64,000 nucleotides of DNA from assembly GCF_032918005.1 (NCBI RefSeq), contig NZ_CP136628.1, positions 2,279,501-2,343,500 on the forward strand, in the 5' to 3' direction. Position 1 is the stretch's first letter; each line of letters begins with the position of its first letter. Origin of the DNA: Bradyrhizobium sp. NDS-1. GTDB lineage: Bacteria > Pseudomonadota > Alphaproteobacteria > Rhizobiales > Xanthobacteraceae. The notes beneath the pieces were generated by a model that was not told the DNA's origin, ran no database searches, and saw only the letters and a program-made list of their open reading frames with translations. This document shows positions 1 through 8,731 of the stretch, one piece after another. The position numbers and the translations under genes were made by a program.

Positions 1-1482
1 CGGAGATCGACCGATTAGACGGCCGATGCGCTCACTCAACTCCAGATATCGGTCGGTTTCGTCCTCCGTGAGGTCGACCAACTCAACCTGATATCGATAA
101 GGGGTGAGAACGCCGTCCTCGAGAGCCTGACGGAGGTCATAGGTATCGACGACGCGTCCATAAAAGCGGTTCAATCGAAGGTTTGCTTCGGCGTTCAAAT
201 AATGATCGGGCGTCGCCGAAAGCCCCAGTCTGAGCTGTGCCTGGTCGGGAAGCGAAGCCGCATTAGATACCGAGCCATGATGGTGGCATTCGTCGCCGAC
301 CCACAACATTCGATCGCCGGGGATATTCTTCAGTAGGTGCTGAAAGACCTCTCCGGTAAGCGTCTTGTTCACGACAACCAAACAGATGAACGGCGCTGCC
401 CCCTGTTCGAAGAGGTGTAGCGCCTGGGCTACGTCGTCGCGCCAACGGGCGGTACCGCCATAGCATGCGAAGGCCTGGATAGAGAAAATGCGAAGATTCT
501 CGACCCACTGATCCGCCAGGCTCTGGTAGGGGACGGCGACGATCAGGCACAGGCGGTTCGTTTGCTTGAAAAATTGCACGGCTGCGTAGATCGCCGTAAC
601 TGTCTTTCCCGCACCCGTCGCCAGGGCCAGGATGCCTTGGCAGTCCGATGCCCGCCACGCTTCCAGAGCCCGCCTTTGATGCGGCATGATGGCGAAGGGG
701 CGGCCGCCCAAGGTCTTGGGCAGTGAGGGCTGTGAACGCGCCGGCGAAGGCATATATCGTTGAAGCGCCTCTTCCCATAACGCGCGCTCGGTATCGGTAT
801 CGGCAACACGCGACCGCTTTGCGATGCGTATGAAACGTTCGCGAACGGCGTCAGGAAAGTCGATGACAACCGTTCCGGGGCTTCGATTTTTCCAGAGCCT
901 TTCGAACCCCGCAACGTGCGGCTCGAAATGTGCGGCGAGTTCCGGTCGCCAAGTCGGAAAAACGTTCATCGTCTCGAAATTAAAGTCGGGCAGGAGAGCA
1001 TAGACTGTCTCGTTTGCCGATCCCTGAAAGACAACGCCGTCGCCGTTGGCATCCCTCATGATGCCAACCTTTGCGTGGTACATCCCCCTGCGCTTCAATG
1101 CGACTTTGATGTCGAGGTGACCGCCGGCGACAAGCCAGCTCAACAGCTCGATTCTGGTCTGAAAAAGATCGTCATCGACATTGTCGAGAACCCGCAGCAG
1201 TTGCCTGCCGATCTTCTCGCTGAGGATCCGGGTGTCGTATCCGCTTTGGATTGCGGCCACGTCCTCCTCGTCCAATTCGCCGCCCACCACTAGCCGCATT
1301 CTACCGTTGCCGGCGACGAATGCTGATATTCCCTGCGCCGCAAAAGACAACATGCTGCCGGAGAAGAATCCGACCGCCCTGTCGTACTGAACGCTCTGGG
1401 AGAGCGCCGGGATGTAGAAGTCTCGCAGAAGATCGTCTTCGTCGGATTGGTAAACCGCCTTGAGATTGAGGTCCTTCAACAT
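1..1482 (-). CDS. PLD-domain / SF2 helicase fusion (3' part outside window)
   Basis: The start codon lies at 1480-1482, two bases after the stop region of the upstream gene, and 494 codons are open to the window edge, so the C-terminus is missing. Residues 1-210 form a phospholipase D-like domain: an HxK motif (H136, K138) is followed by D144 and a GSANET stretch at 154-159. Residues 265 onward are a superfamily 2 helicase/translocase with Walker A ATGAGKT (288-294), a DECH box (397-400) and SATP motif III (422-425). Such fusions would combine nucleic-acid cleavage with ATP-driven translocation and are common in restriction and anti-phage loci. It is the last visible gene of the operon. Function is inferred from domains only. 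Confidence 0.88.
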   Translation of the reverse strand, partial: MLKDLNLKAVYQSDEDDLLRDFYIPALSQSVQYDRAVGFFSGSMLSFAAQGISAFVAGNGRMRLVVGGELDEEDVAAIQSGYDTRILSEKIGRQLLRVLDNVDDDLFQTRIELLSWLVAGGHLDIKVALKRRGMYHAKVGIMRDANGDGVVFQGSANETVYALLPDFNFETMNVFPTWRPELAAHFEPHVAGFERLWKNRSPGTVVIDFPDAVRERFIRIAKRSRVADTDTERALWEEALQRYMPSPARSQPSLPKTLGGRPFAIMPHQRRALEAWRASDCQGILALATGAGKTVTAIYAAVQFFKQTNRLCLIVAVPYQSLADQWVENLRIFSIQAFACYGGTARWRDDVAQALHLFEQGAAPFICLVVVNKTLTGEVFQHLLKNIPGDRMLWVGDECHHHGSVSNAASLPDQAQLRLGLSATPDHYLNAEANLRLNRFYGRVVDTYDLRQALEDGVLTPYRYQVELVDLTEDETDRYLELSERIGRLIGRSP

Positions 1483-1486
1483 GCGA

Positions 1487-1960
1487 CTAGAAGACGACCC
1501 GGTTGATAACGTCTGCCGCCAGCGGTTCCGCCTTGAGAAGGCCCGCCCTGTGCAGTCCGCTCAGAATAGCCCTGTCGCCGTTCTCGTCCGCGGGATCATC
1601 GTTCAGCCATTCCTTTAGAATCTCCAGTCCGCCGGCCACGTAACGCTCGAATTCCGACACCAGACGATCCGAGTTGGCGTCGTCGTTTTTCAGGATGTTC
1701 CTGTCGCGCGTCGCCGCCAATCCCACGAGATAGAGCACGTCCAACGCCTGGTCGTTTCTCTCGAAGATGCGGGCGTCCACGAGCAGTTCGGTCGGTCCGT
1801 CCAGCACGACCTTTCTGTCTCGTTCGAATCCGAGCAGTGCTGCGAAACAGGCCAGCTCTCGAAACGTTCCGAAAATCGAGTTTCCCGTGTGCGGGTGCGT
1901 TGCCCTCGCAAGGAGTTCGCAAATCTCTGCGTGCCGGGCAAGTCGTCGAATGTTCTGCAT
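1487..1960 (-). CDS. dnd-system-associated protein 4-like
   Basis: A 157-aa soluble protein without membrane segments. The pattern FxELxxFAxxLGFxRxRxV around residues 33-50, followed by an F/D-rich segment and a GGLEIL stretch near residue 114, resembles the family called dnd system-associated protein 4, found beside DNA phosphorothioation genes. The likeness was judged from memory, not by alignment. It starts two bases after the stop of the DndD-like gene and ends five bases before the PLD-helicase start, so it belongs to the same transcript. The molecular role of the family is not established. Confidence 0.6.
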   Translation of the reverse strand: MQNIRRLARHAEICELLARATHPHTGNSIFGTFRELACFAALLGFERDRKVVLDGPTELLVDARIFERNDQALDVLYLVGLAATRDRNILKNDDANSDRLVSEFERYVAGGLEILKEWLNDDPADENGDRAILSGLHRAGLLKAEPLAADVINRVVF

Positions 1961-1962
1961 CT

Positions 1963-3978
1963 TTAAGCGACCTCTTCCACACGCGTGAGATTTCTCTCCT
2001 GATTGAACAGCGACTGGTTGTAGTTGCGCCCGTTCAAGGCAATGGGGTCGTTGCTCTTTCCCTCGCGCGCCCGCCTGTTTTCGGAAATCAGCACGTATTC
2101 CTTGCCGACCCGGGCCTTTAACGCGTCGTACACTCCCGCGGACATGTGCGCGCTGGACAGCAGTAGGATAACTTGTCCCGCCATCTCGGGAATGAATTCC
2201 GCCGTCGCCTCCCTGTAGGACTGGTCCAGATGGCCGATCGGTGCGTCAAGGACCAGCGGCGCCACGGTACCCGGCGAAAGAAGTTCGTCCGTATTTCCCA
2301 CGCGTTCCTTCGAGAACCGCACAAGCGCGGCGGTAAAGGCAAGGCTCATGAGCTGGTTTTCGCCTCCGCTCTTGGGGACCGGACCATCGATGTCGGAGTG
2401 GGTCAAAGCCATCGAAAAATCGTCGTCGAACTTGAATTGGTAGTCGCGTCGCGCGGTGCGTTCGAGGATCTCGTTGATTTCGCCTTCGATCGCGCTTCTG
2501 GCCCGGCTCTCGTACCGCTCCAGGCGGCTCTTCAGAAGGATCGCAGCGTCCAATGCGAGTTGCCGCTTCCTCATGATCGTGCGCGTGCGTTCGTTCTTCG
2601 CTCCCTTCACCTTGATTTCCTGGGCCAAGCTGTCGATGCGCGATGCCGCATTCCTGATCGTTGCCTCAAGATCGCCGATTCTCTGGTGTCGTTGACCCAA
2701 GTTTTTCTCGATCTCCCCTCTCGCTCTTTCTCGTTCCCGGACCCCGTGAAGATCGAGGCCTTCGAGCTTCTTGCTGACCTCACCCAATTCGGCAGCGACC
2801 CCGCGACGCTCTTCGAGAAGCTGACCCAACCGTTCCTGTGTCGATGACAGCTGGTTCGGCGCATTTCGAGCCAAGTCCTGAAAGGTATGAAGCCTGATGC
2901 GGACCCGTGCCAGACGGCTTTCCGCCTCGGTATTGCCCGCCGTCTTCAGGAGGGTGGCTACAGCGTTCCACTCCGACGTCGTCGGTTTCAGGTCTCGACA
3001 GCAGATGCAATTCTCCCGGTGAAGAAGGCTCTGGATGAAATCTTCACGATAAGGGCTCGGGAGCCGTCCTTCAACCGCCTCCGAATCGACGAAGCTCGCA
3101 GTTTCAAGCAGCGCCTTCTTGCTCAGAACGGTGATGGATTTCTCGCCGATCCAACGGACGAGCTCGGCCTGTCTCTCGCGGACGTCGCGTTCGATCTGCT
3201 CCTCGCGCGTTTTCAGGCCATCGCGGAGTTCTTGGACCTCGCTCGCTCCGGCGGTCAATCGGAGAGCTTCGTCGATCAGGGATTTCTGTTCGCTCAGTTG
3301 CTCGACGCTTTTCTTCTGATCGGCTAGGTCGGCTTCGTCGCGCGCCACCTGATCCTCAAGTTCGGTCAGTTTGTCGCGAAGGGATTTAAGTTCGTCGTCG
3401 CCGCCTCCATCACCGGTCTGTTTCGTGTACTGGCCGGCGACGGCCTTGAGGTCCTTCATCCCTTCCTCGGCGAGGTCGCAGCCGAGCATGCTTCGGACAG
3501 CAGCCCCGGCGGTTTGATTCTTTTCGGCTGCAAAGGTCTCGGCGTGCTCGCCGTCGAAGAAGAAGTATCGCGCCATCGCCTTTGGAATGACCGAATTCAC
3601 GAACGTCTCGGGAGCTCTGATCGGAACGTGCGACCCCCGATCGATACGATAAAGAAGAAAGGACGTCTTGGCGGATCCGATCGAAAAGGTGCGGGACGCC
3701 CTGTAGATTTCGCCGTTGAACTCGAATTCGACCTCTACCTTGGCTTCTCGGATTCCTTCCTTCTCCGCCTCGAAGTTTACTATCCGGTTTTTCTGCTCGA
3801 ACCTTGGCGTTACGTCGTCGAACATCGCCCAATATACCGCGTTCAGGATAGTAGTCTTACCGACACCGTTCTCGCCATGAATAAGGGTCACATTCCGATC
3901 GTCCTCGCACGCCAGCGCCAGCTTGGTGGTGCCGTAGAACTGGCGGAAATTGTACAGATCAATCTGGCGGATTTTCAC
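1963..3978 (-). CDS. DndD-like Rad50/SMC ATPase with zinc hook
   Basis: A 671-aa SMC/Rad50-type ATPase. It carries Walker A GENGVGKT (35-42), the FFFDGE motif typical of DndD at 139-144, and long coiled coils at about 195-275 and 355-510. Between the coils sits a CxxC zinc hook (C324-C327). Near the C-terminus are an SGGE signature and Walker B LVLDAPIGHLD. DndD nicks or remodels DNA in phosphorothioation systems; related ATPases act as DNA-end sensors in defence. The GTG start at 3976-3978 overlaps the stop of the small upstream gene by four bases (GTGA), indicating translational coupling. DndA, B, C and E are not seen, so canonical sulfur modification cannot be claimed. Confidence 0.85.
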   Translation of the reverse strand: MKIRQIDLYNFRQFYGTTKLALACEDDRNVTLIHGENGVGKTTILNAVYWAMFDDVTPRFEQKNRIVNFEAEKEGIREAKVEVEFEFNGEIYRASRTFSIGSAKTSFLLYRIDRGSHVPIRAPETFVNSVIPKAMARYFFFDGEHAETFAAEKNQTAGAAVRSMLGCDLAEEGMKDLKAVAGQYTKQTGDGGGDDELKSLRDKLTELEDQVARDEADLADQKKSVEQLSEQKSLIDEALRLTAGASEVQELRDGLKTREEQIERDVRERQAELVRWIGEKSITVLSKKALLETASFVDSEAVEGRLPSPYREDFIQSLLHRENCICCRDLKPTTSEWNAVATLLKTAGNTEAESRLARVRIRLHTFQDLARNAPNQLSSTQERLGQLLEERRGVAAELGEVSKKLEGLDLHGVRERERARGEIEKNLGQRHQRIGDLEATIRNAASRIDSLAQEIKVKGAKNERTRTIMRKRQLALDAAILLKSRLERYESRARSAIEGEINEILERTARRDYQFKFDDDFSMALTHSDIDGPVPKSGGENQLMSLAFTAALVRFSKERVGNTDELLSPGTVAPLVLDAPIGHLDQSYREATAEFIPEMAGQVILLLSSAHMSAGVYDALKARVGKEYVLISENRRAREGKSNDPIALNGRNYNQSLFNQERNLTRVEEVA

Positions 3979-4136
3979 GGTTTTGCCTTTGTCAGTTTCT
4001 CGATGACTTCCCTGATTTCGTCTCTGCGCTCCTGCTGTACGTTGCGGAGTTCGTTCGCGTTCCGCCGCTCGATCAGAATGACCTCGCGTAGCAGCGTCTC
4101 CACAGTTTCGTCGACCGGCTCGCCGTTGTCCTTCAT
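3975..4136 (-). CDS. 53-aa coiled-coil protein of the DndD-like operon
   Basis: The charged 53-residue product is predicted almost wholly helical, with the RRNANELRNVQQERRDEIREV region at its core. The ATG at 4134-4136 overlaps the helicase stop by four bases (ATGA), and its own stop overlaps the GTG of the DndD-like gene, which argues strongly that it is expressed in fixed ratio with both. It resembles the small proteins annotated beside DndD-type ATPases as DNA modification system-associated small protein. It may bridge the two ATPases; this is inference. Confidence 0.72.
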   Translation of the reverse strand: MKDNGEPVDETVETLLREVILIERRNANELRNVQQERRDEIREVIEKLTKAKP

Positions 4137-6871
4137 GATTTCCCTCTTGCATTTGGGCGCGTCGAACCGGCTGCCGTCGTCCAACCATCGACGAAGGTGG
4201 ACCGCATGTCTGCAAGGATCGGAGGCAAGCGATCCTCGATCGTCAAACCGAGAAAAAGTGCGGCTCTGGTCGCGCCGACGTAAAGGTACTTAGCGAAGAT
4301 ATCGGGCTCGCGCTTGGCCAACCTGTCCAATCCCACGAAGAACACCGCTTCAAATTCCAGTCCCTTGATATGCTGGACGTCGAAGACGCGGACCTGATTA
4401 CCCCGCCCGATGGCTAGGCCGCCTTGGCAGGCCACGGCGTTCAAATTCAAGTTCCTCTGCGACAGCACGGTGTCCAGAGACTTTGCAAGCGGAGAAACGC
4501 GGTCTTCCACGTCGACAAGCACGGCGACCGAGGGGATTCCGCCGCTCATGTTCTCGATTTCCTCGATCCGGCGCGCAATCCAGGCTGCGATGTCGGCGTC
4601 CGTCCTTAGACCGATGCCTAGAGCCGGCGGAACACCCTCGTTGTCAACATGCTCGGGAAGGCTCGGCGGAGCGCTATCCCGATACTCACTGCTTATGAGT
4701 TTATGGGCGAACTCGTTCAGCTGCCGGCTGTGACGGTATGTGATGTTTATGCCTCGAACATCGAGGCCGTCCAAGAGGACCAGATCTTCCAGCGAGCGGC
4801 TACCCCAGGCGGTAATCCGCTGGTGGAAATCGCCGCACGCCGTGAAGGATCGTGCGGCAGGATCGCCGAGCGCCGCCATGCATGCCAGTTGGATCGGTGA
4901 AAAATCCGTCGCTTCGTCGACGGCGATCTGCGTCCGGTACAGATCGGCCACGTTTTTTAGCGAGGCGTAGCTTGCGTCGGCAATGCTTGCGGCAAAACGC
5001 CGGTCTGCAAGGAGCATGGCCGTGCTTCTCAGCCTGGCAAGAAGTATCACGTCGATCTCCAACGGGTGCGCCTCCGAACCGACGAAGCCGGAGGCCGAGT
5101 ACCATTTGCCCTCGGCTTGTCGCTGGCGCCGGAATTGCCTGTACCTCTGCGGGATTCCGACCATGTAACGGCGGAGCGGATTTGATAATCGCGTGACGGC
5201 CGACGAAGCGCGAAGGGCCCGCCCGAGAATCGAAAGTTCGCTTTCGGACGGAATTCGTCCGCCGAGCCATGCGAGGATCTTGCCGGTCCTGGAACGCGGT
5301 GCGACCTTTCGTCCGGACACGTGGGCGCGCGCGTGTGCGCCTACCGTCTCGACGTATGCGAGGAAGGCTGCCTCCCGGGTATCTTGTGAAACGATCCTGT
5401 CTTCCTCGTCGTCCGCCGCAGCATCGTCGGGCTCTTCGGCGTCGTCTTCCAGGCCGGCTACGAAATCCGCAAGCGCCGTTAGGAGGCCGCGGTCCTTAGC
5501 GAGCTGGTTCGCGAAGGCTTCGCGCGCGCGTCTTTCGGCGCCCTGACGCAGATCGAGGCGAGCCTTGGAAAGCTCGGCTGCCGTCTCCATGATATCGGCA
5601 AGCGACAGCGGTCCTTTTGCATCGGCACCTTTCAGCAATCCTTCCAGGCGAAGCCCCATGGTACGCAATTCACCCGTTTCGGCCTCCAGAAGCAGTTTTG
5701 CATTCGCCCCTAGGTCGCTCCAGAATGCTTCGTTCTGCCAGATTTCGAAATCGAGATACCAGGCGGTTTGACGTTTCAGTGTCGCGTTCTGGAGCGAAGA
5801 TACCGTTTCCTTCATGACGAGGCCGCCTCGACGCGCGGCGGTTCTGAGAATGCCGAGGTTTTTGCGGGCGATGTTTTGGCGAAAGCTTGTCCATGTTTCA
5901 ATGCGCAGATCCGACGCCGGCACCTCCTCCCTCGCGAAATTCTCCTTGACGTATTGAGCGAGAAGGTCGGTCGGCGCAAACATCAGCCAGCTGTTTCCGA
6001 GACCGGCCATTCCGGCGGCAGTCCGCGAAATGACACTCTTTTCGGTGTCGGTAAGATGCGTGACGTCGAGCTTTAGGCCGAGGCGTTTGATAAGCGTCGT
6101 CGTCTTTCCCGTGCCGGGCGGGCCGAGGATCAGCAGCCGGGTGGAAAGAGGCAGGCGGAATATTTCGTCTTGGAATTCGTCGAGTGCGCCCGTCTCGCGC
6201 AAGCCCATCTTGGCGACGACGGAGCGTCGGAAGCCCTCGACTACGTTTTCGGCTTCCTTCGCCTCCGCAAGCAGTTCGTCGATGAGATCCATTTCCATGG
6301 AAGCCGCCCGCGGAAGCAGGTGCCGCAGCGACACGATGGTCTTCGGAAAATGGCCGATATGCTCGAACTTCGAGTTCTTCGAGTCCCAACCTTCCGGATC
6401 CAGGGAAGGCTGCAGGAGTGTCTTTTCCAGGATTTCGAGCAGTTGCTCGCCTTTGGGTGTCGGCTTTGCGTACCTTGCCCCTACGGGAAGGGAAGCCAGA
6501 CGTCCCAATGGCGCACGGTAGTTGGCGACCCGGATATTCGGCTCTTGACCGCTGTCCGGGGTCGCCCGCGCGATGTAATAGACAATCGGCTTGCCGTCCT
6601 CCATGACGACGATCCTGGCGATTGCAGGCTCACTTGAGAGGATCGCGAGCCGCCTTCGCTTCTCGGTTCCGATGTCCGAGAGTTTGTCCAGGGTTTTGGT
6701 GCCGGTGAACGTGTTGACCGCGGCAAGGGAAGCCGGTCCCGGCGCACTTTCGTGCATCTCGGACTGAGCAGCGTCCGCCGTCTTTTTGAAAAACGAGAGC
6801 GTTTGGTCCGCTAGGCTTCCCAAATCGGCCGTCGTTGGTCCGCGCGAGCGCGATTTTCTTTCAGAGTTCAT
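4133..6871 (-). CDS. UvrD/Rep-like SF1 helicase, first gene of defence operon
   Basis: A 912-aa protein. Residues 1-240 match no family I recognise. The helicase core follows with Walker A GPPGTGKT (250-257), a VDEATDF motif II, GDFHQRI motif III, a HIKGLEFEAVF motif V and YVGATRA motif VI near the C-terminus, all typical of superfamily 1A DNA helicases. The start at 6869-6871 was chosen because GGGGGAA lies just upstream; a further in-frame start 14 codons upstream has no such site. An acidic stretch (EEPDDAAADDEED) marks an insert of roughly 160 residues within the helicase core. It leads an operon joined by 4-base overlaps, and probably feeds single strands or translocation energy to the DndD-like ATPase. 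Confidence 0.87.
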   Translation of the reverse strand: MNSERKSRSRGPTTADLGSLADQTLSFFKKTADAAQSEMHESAPGPASLAAVNTFTGTKTLDKLSDIGTEKRRRLAILSSEPAIARIVVMEDGKPIVYYIARATPDSGQEPNIRVANYRAPLGRLASLPVGARYAKPTPKGEQLLEILEKTLLQPSLDPEGWDSKNSKFEHIGHFPKTIVSLRHLLPRAASMEMDLIDELLAEAKEAENVVEGFRRSVVAKMGLRETGALDEFQDEIFRLPLSTRLLILGPPGTGKTTTLIKRLGLKLDVTHLTDTEKSVISRTAAGMAGLGNSWLMFAPTDLLAQYVKENFAREEVPASDLRIETWTSFRQNIARKNLGILRTAARRGGLVMKETVSSLQNATLKRQTAWYLDFEIWQNEAFWSDLGANAKLLLEAETGELRTMGLRLEGLLKGADAKGPLSLADIMETAAELSKARLDLRQGAERRAREAFANQLAKDRGLLTALADFVAGLEDDAEEPDDAAADDEEDRIVSQDTREAAFLAYVETVGAHARAHVSGRKVAPRSRTGKILAWLGGRIPSESELSILGRALRASSAVTRLSNPLRRYMVGIPQRYRQFRRQRQAEGKWYSASGFVGSEAHPLEIDVILLARLRSTAMLLADRRFAASIADASYASLKNVADLYRTQIAVDEATDFSPIQLACMAALGDPAARSFTACGDFHQRITAWGSRSLEDLVLLDGLDVRGINITYRHSRQLNEFAHKLISSEYRDSAPPSLPEHVDNEGVPPALGIGLRTDADIAAWIARRIEEIENMSGGIPSVAVLVDVEDRVSPLAKSLDTVLSQRNLNLNAVACQGGLAIGRGNQVRVFDVQHIKGLEFEAVFFVGLDRLAKREPDIFAKYLYVGATRAALFLGLTIEDRLPPILADMRSTFVDGWTTAAGSTRPNARGKS

Positions 6872-7079
6872 TTCCCCCAGCCCGGCGTTTGGTCTTGACC
6901 CGATCCACAGCACGCGGCGGGCTTTATTGGCGGAGCATGCGAGGCAACCCTGCGTCGGCAGATCGGCACACGCCGACCGGAACGCTACCCCTTCAACCCC
7001 TAGTTAAGAACATCCGATTGGTATCACATCACAATACGCGAGTCTTGGCGGGGGCGTTCGCAGTCATTAGCAATTTGGG

Positions 7080-7567
7080 TTAGAGCCAAAATGGGGGAAA
7101 GGCTGCAAGGGTATGGCAATCCGGCAGAATCAGCGTCTTCATGACCGAACGATGGACAGTTCTGCTCGACGATGTCCTGCATGGATGATCGTCACGGATG
7201 TGCAAAACCGCCGAGCAAAGAAAGCGATCATCTTCCCAGTCAAAAATATGCGCCTCATCATGGTACTCTAAATTGCGAACGAAATAGACGTCAGCATCAA
7301 TCCAGCAACCCAAGCCACGCTTCAGTAGTTCATATCGAAAATATTCGATCCTAGTGCGACGCTTCCGTTTGATCGGTACCGGAATATCCGGTTCTCAGAC
7401 AGGACGGTGCGAGCATCAAGAACTTCAACGCCCTCGGCACCCCATCGACGCGATGGTAGCTATAGAGAACGACTTCGATGTCCGACCGCAACTGCTGACG
7501 CTAAGCATGCCTCTTCAACGTAACTGAGGCTTTTGCCGATCCATAAAGTATTAAGTCTGGTACCCAT
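7080..7567 (-). pseudogene. glycosyltransferase remnant with several frameshifts
   Basis: Reading the minus strand from the ATG at 7565-7567 gives an N-terminus MGTRLNTLWIG then LSYVEEACLASAVAVGH. It continues in other frames as EVVLYSYHR, GVEVLDARTVLSENRIFRY, then EYFRYELLKRGLGCWIDADVYFVRNL and WEDDRFLCSAVL. These pieces line up with the capsular-polysaccharide type glycosyltransferases that carry a DxD motif (here DAD in WIDADVYF). At least three single-base shifts separate them and the C-terminus is lost. The gene is dead unless the shifts are sequencing errors. Confidence 0.75.
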
Positions 7568-7783
7568 TGAATGCCAATATTTTCGCTTCAACAAAGCTCG
7601 GTCATGGAACGGGCCAACACCGCCCGCGACCCACTCGCATCTCGCTATTCTAGATTGCATTGGGAGTCGACGCCAGAGCAGTTCCGAACCGCAGCCGCCA
7701 TCGTCGGCTCCTCTACAAAGTGCTTAGAAGCCGCATTTAGTGGATTGCTTCATAAAGATCGCCGGCGGCGTGGCGATTTGCCT

Positions 7784-8170
7784 CTAGGGCCGCCTGGCAT
7801 GGTCAAAATCCTTGCTAGTTACCCTTCGAATGACCTTCGTCTCAATGCTTTTTTCATCCCAAATTTCGCCCGTAGCAACAACCTCAAAGACAGCCTGAAA
7901 GTCCTGAAATTCGTGGGGATGGTGGCTGTAGTCTTTCGCGACAGCGACGGCCACGATGAAAGAATCCGTGCTGGTTCGGTGCGCTTCCAATTCGTCTGCG
8001 TTCTGGAACCAGACTTGTTGGAAGACTTCGCCGCTGTTCTCCTTGGTGTAGCGTCCTTTTGTCCAAGTGACCGGTGCAATAGCGACGACTTTGCCGTGAC
8101 TCCGAATTTCCGCCTTCCAACTCGTGCGGCTAGTATATTTCAGATCCAATCCCCCGACCGAATGAGCCAT
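7784..8170 (-). CDS. hypothetical protein
   Basis: A 128-aa protein beginning MAHSVGG. The start at 8168-8170 has AGGAG eight bases upstream; an earlier in-frame ATG 12 codons upstream lacks this. The sequence is polar with alternating beta-like segments, no signal peptide and no membrane segment. No family was recognised. It stands alone, divergent from the small gene at 8259. Confidence 0.55.
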   Translation of the reverse strand: MAHSVGGLDLKYTSRTSWKAEIRSHGKVVAIAPVTWTKGRYTKENSGEVFQQVWFQNADELEAHRTSTDSFIVAVAVAKDYSHHPHEFQDFQAVFEVVATGEIWDEKSIETKVIRRVTSKDFDHARRP

Positions 8171-8258
8171 CTGGTCCGCTCCTAATCTACGCCAAGCATA
8201 GCACATCTTGCGCCAAGGCGGTGAGGGGACTTACAAAGCCCATGGGAGGTGCGCGACG

Positions 8259-8513
8259 ATGACAGTTCCAACGGCAGATTCGACAGGAAAACCGTTCACA
8301 GAACGGGACATGAAATTGCTAGCCCTCCTGCTGCGGCCCAAAGGTGCGCAAAAGTATGAGCTCAATCAAGCGACCATGAGACGCGTGCCCGCGCACAGCT
8401 TCGTTGCGGACTCCAAGCGCCTGGCGGCACGGCTCAACGGCAAAGCCTGGGCCGATTCTCCCGGCCTGGGAGATACAAGGCGCTTCGGAATTACCCTGTC
8501 TGTCTCGACCTGA
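8259..8513 (+). CDS. small hypothetical protein
   Basis: An 84-aa basic protein with a strong GGGAGGT ribosome site eight bases before the ATG. The segment PFTERDMKLLALLLRPKGAQKYEL, followed by MRRVPAHSFVADSKRLAARL and a terminal DTRRFGITL, has the look of a small winged-helix or DUF3489-like DNA-binding fold. That is only an impression from the pattern. It is divergent from the hypothetical gene on its left, with 88 bases between the two starts. Confidence 0.5.
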   Translation: MTVPTADSTGKPFTERDMKLLALLLRPKGAQKYELNQATMRRVPAHSFVADSKRLAARLNGKAWADSPGLGDTRRFGITLSVST

Positions 8514-8654
8514 CCTCAAGAAATCTAAACAGGCGACCACGACGACTAGGCATGCTTGCCGGCAGTGATCTGCTCGCCTCGGGGTCCGCGTTTCTTTCGC
8601 TACAGTGCTCGTCGACACGCAGCCGTTGCCGGCGCGTCGAATGGGTGCAGACCC

Positions 8655-8698
8655 GTCAAGATTAATAAAAAACCCCCTTGCTAGAAAGTAATCTTGAC
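8655..8698. repeat. 10-bp inverted repeat upstream of the lipase gene
   Basis: GTCAAGATTA at 8655-8664 is matched exactly by its reverse complement at 8689-8698, across a 24-base spacer containing AAAAAACCCCC. It ends 33 bases before the lipase start. It could be a regulator-binding site or a hairpin in the leader; it lacks the U-tract of a terminator in the plus direction. Confidence 0.6.
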
Positions 8699-8731
8699 TA
8701 CAATCTGTCGGTGTTAGATCCAGGGGGATGC

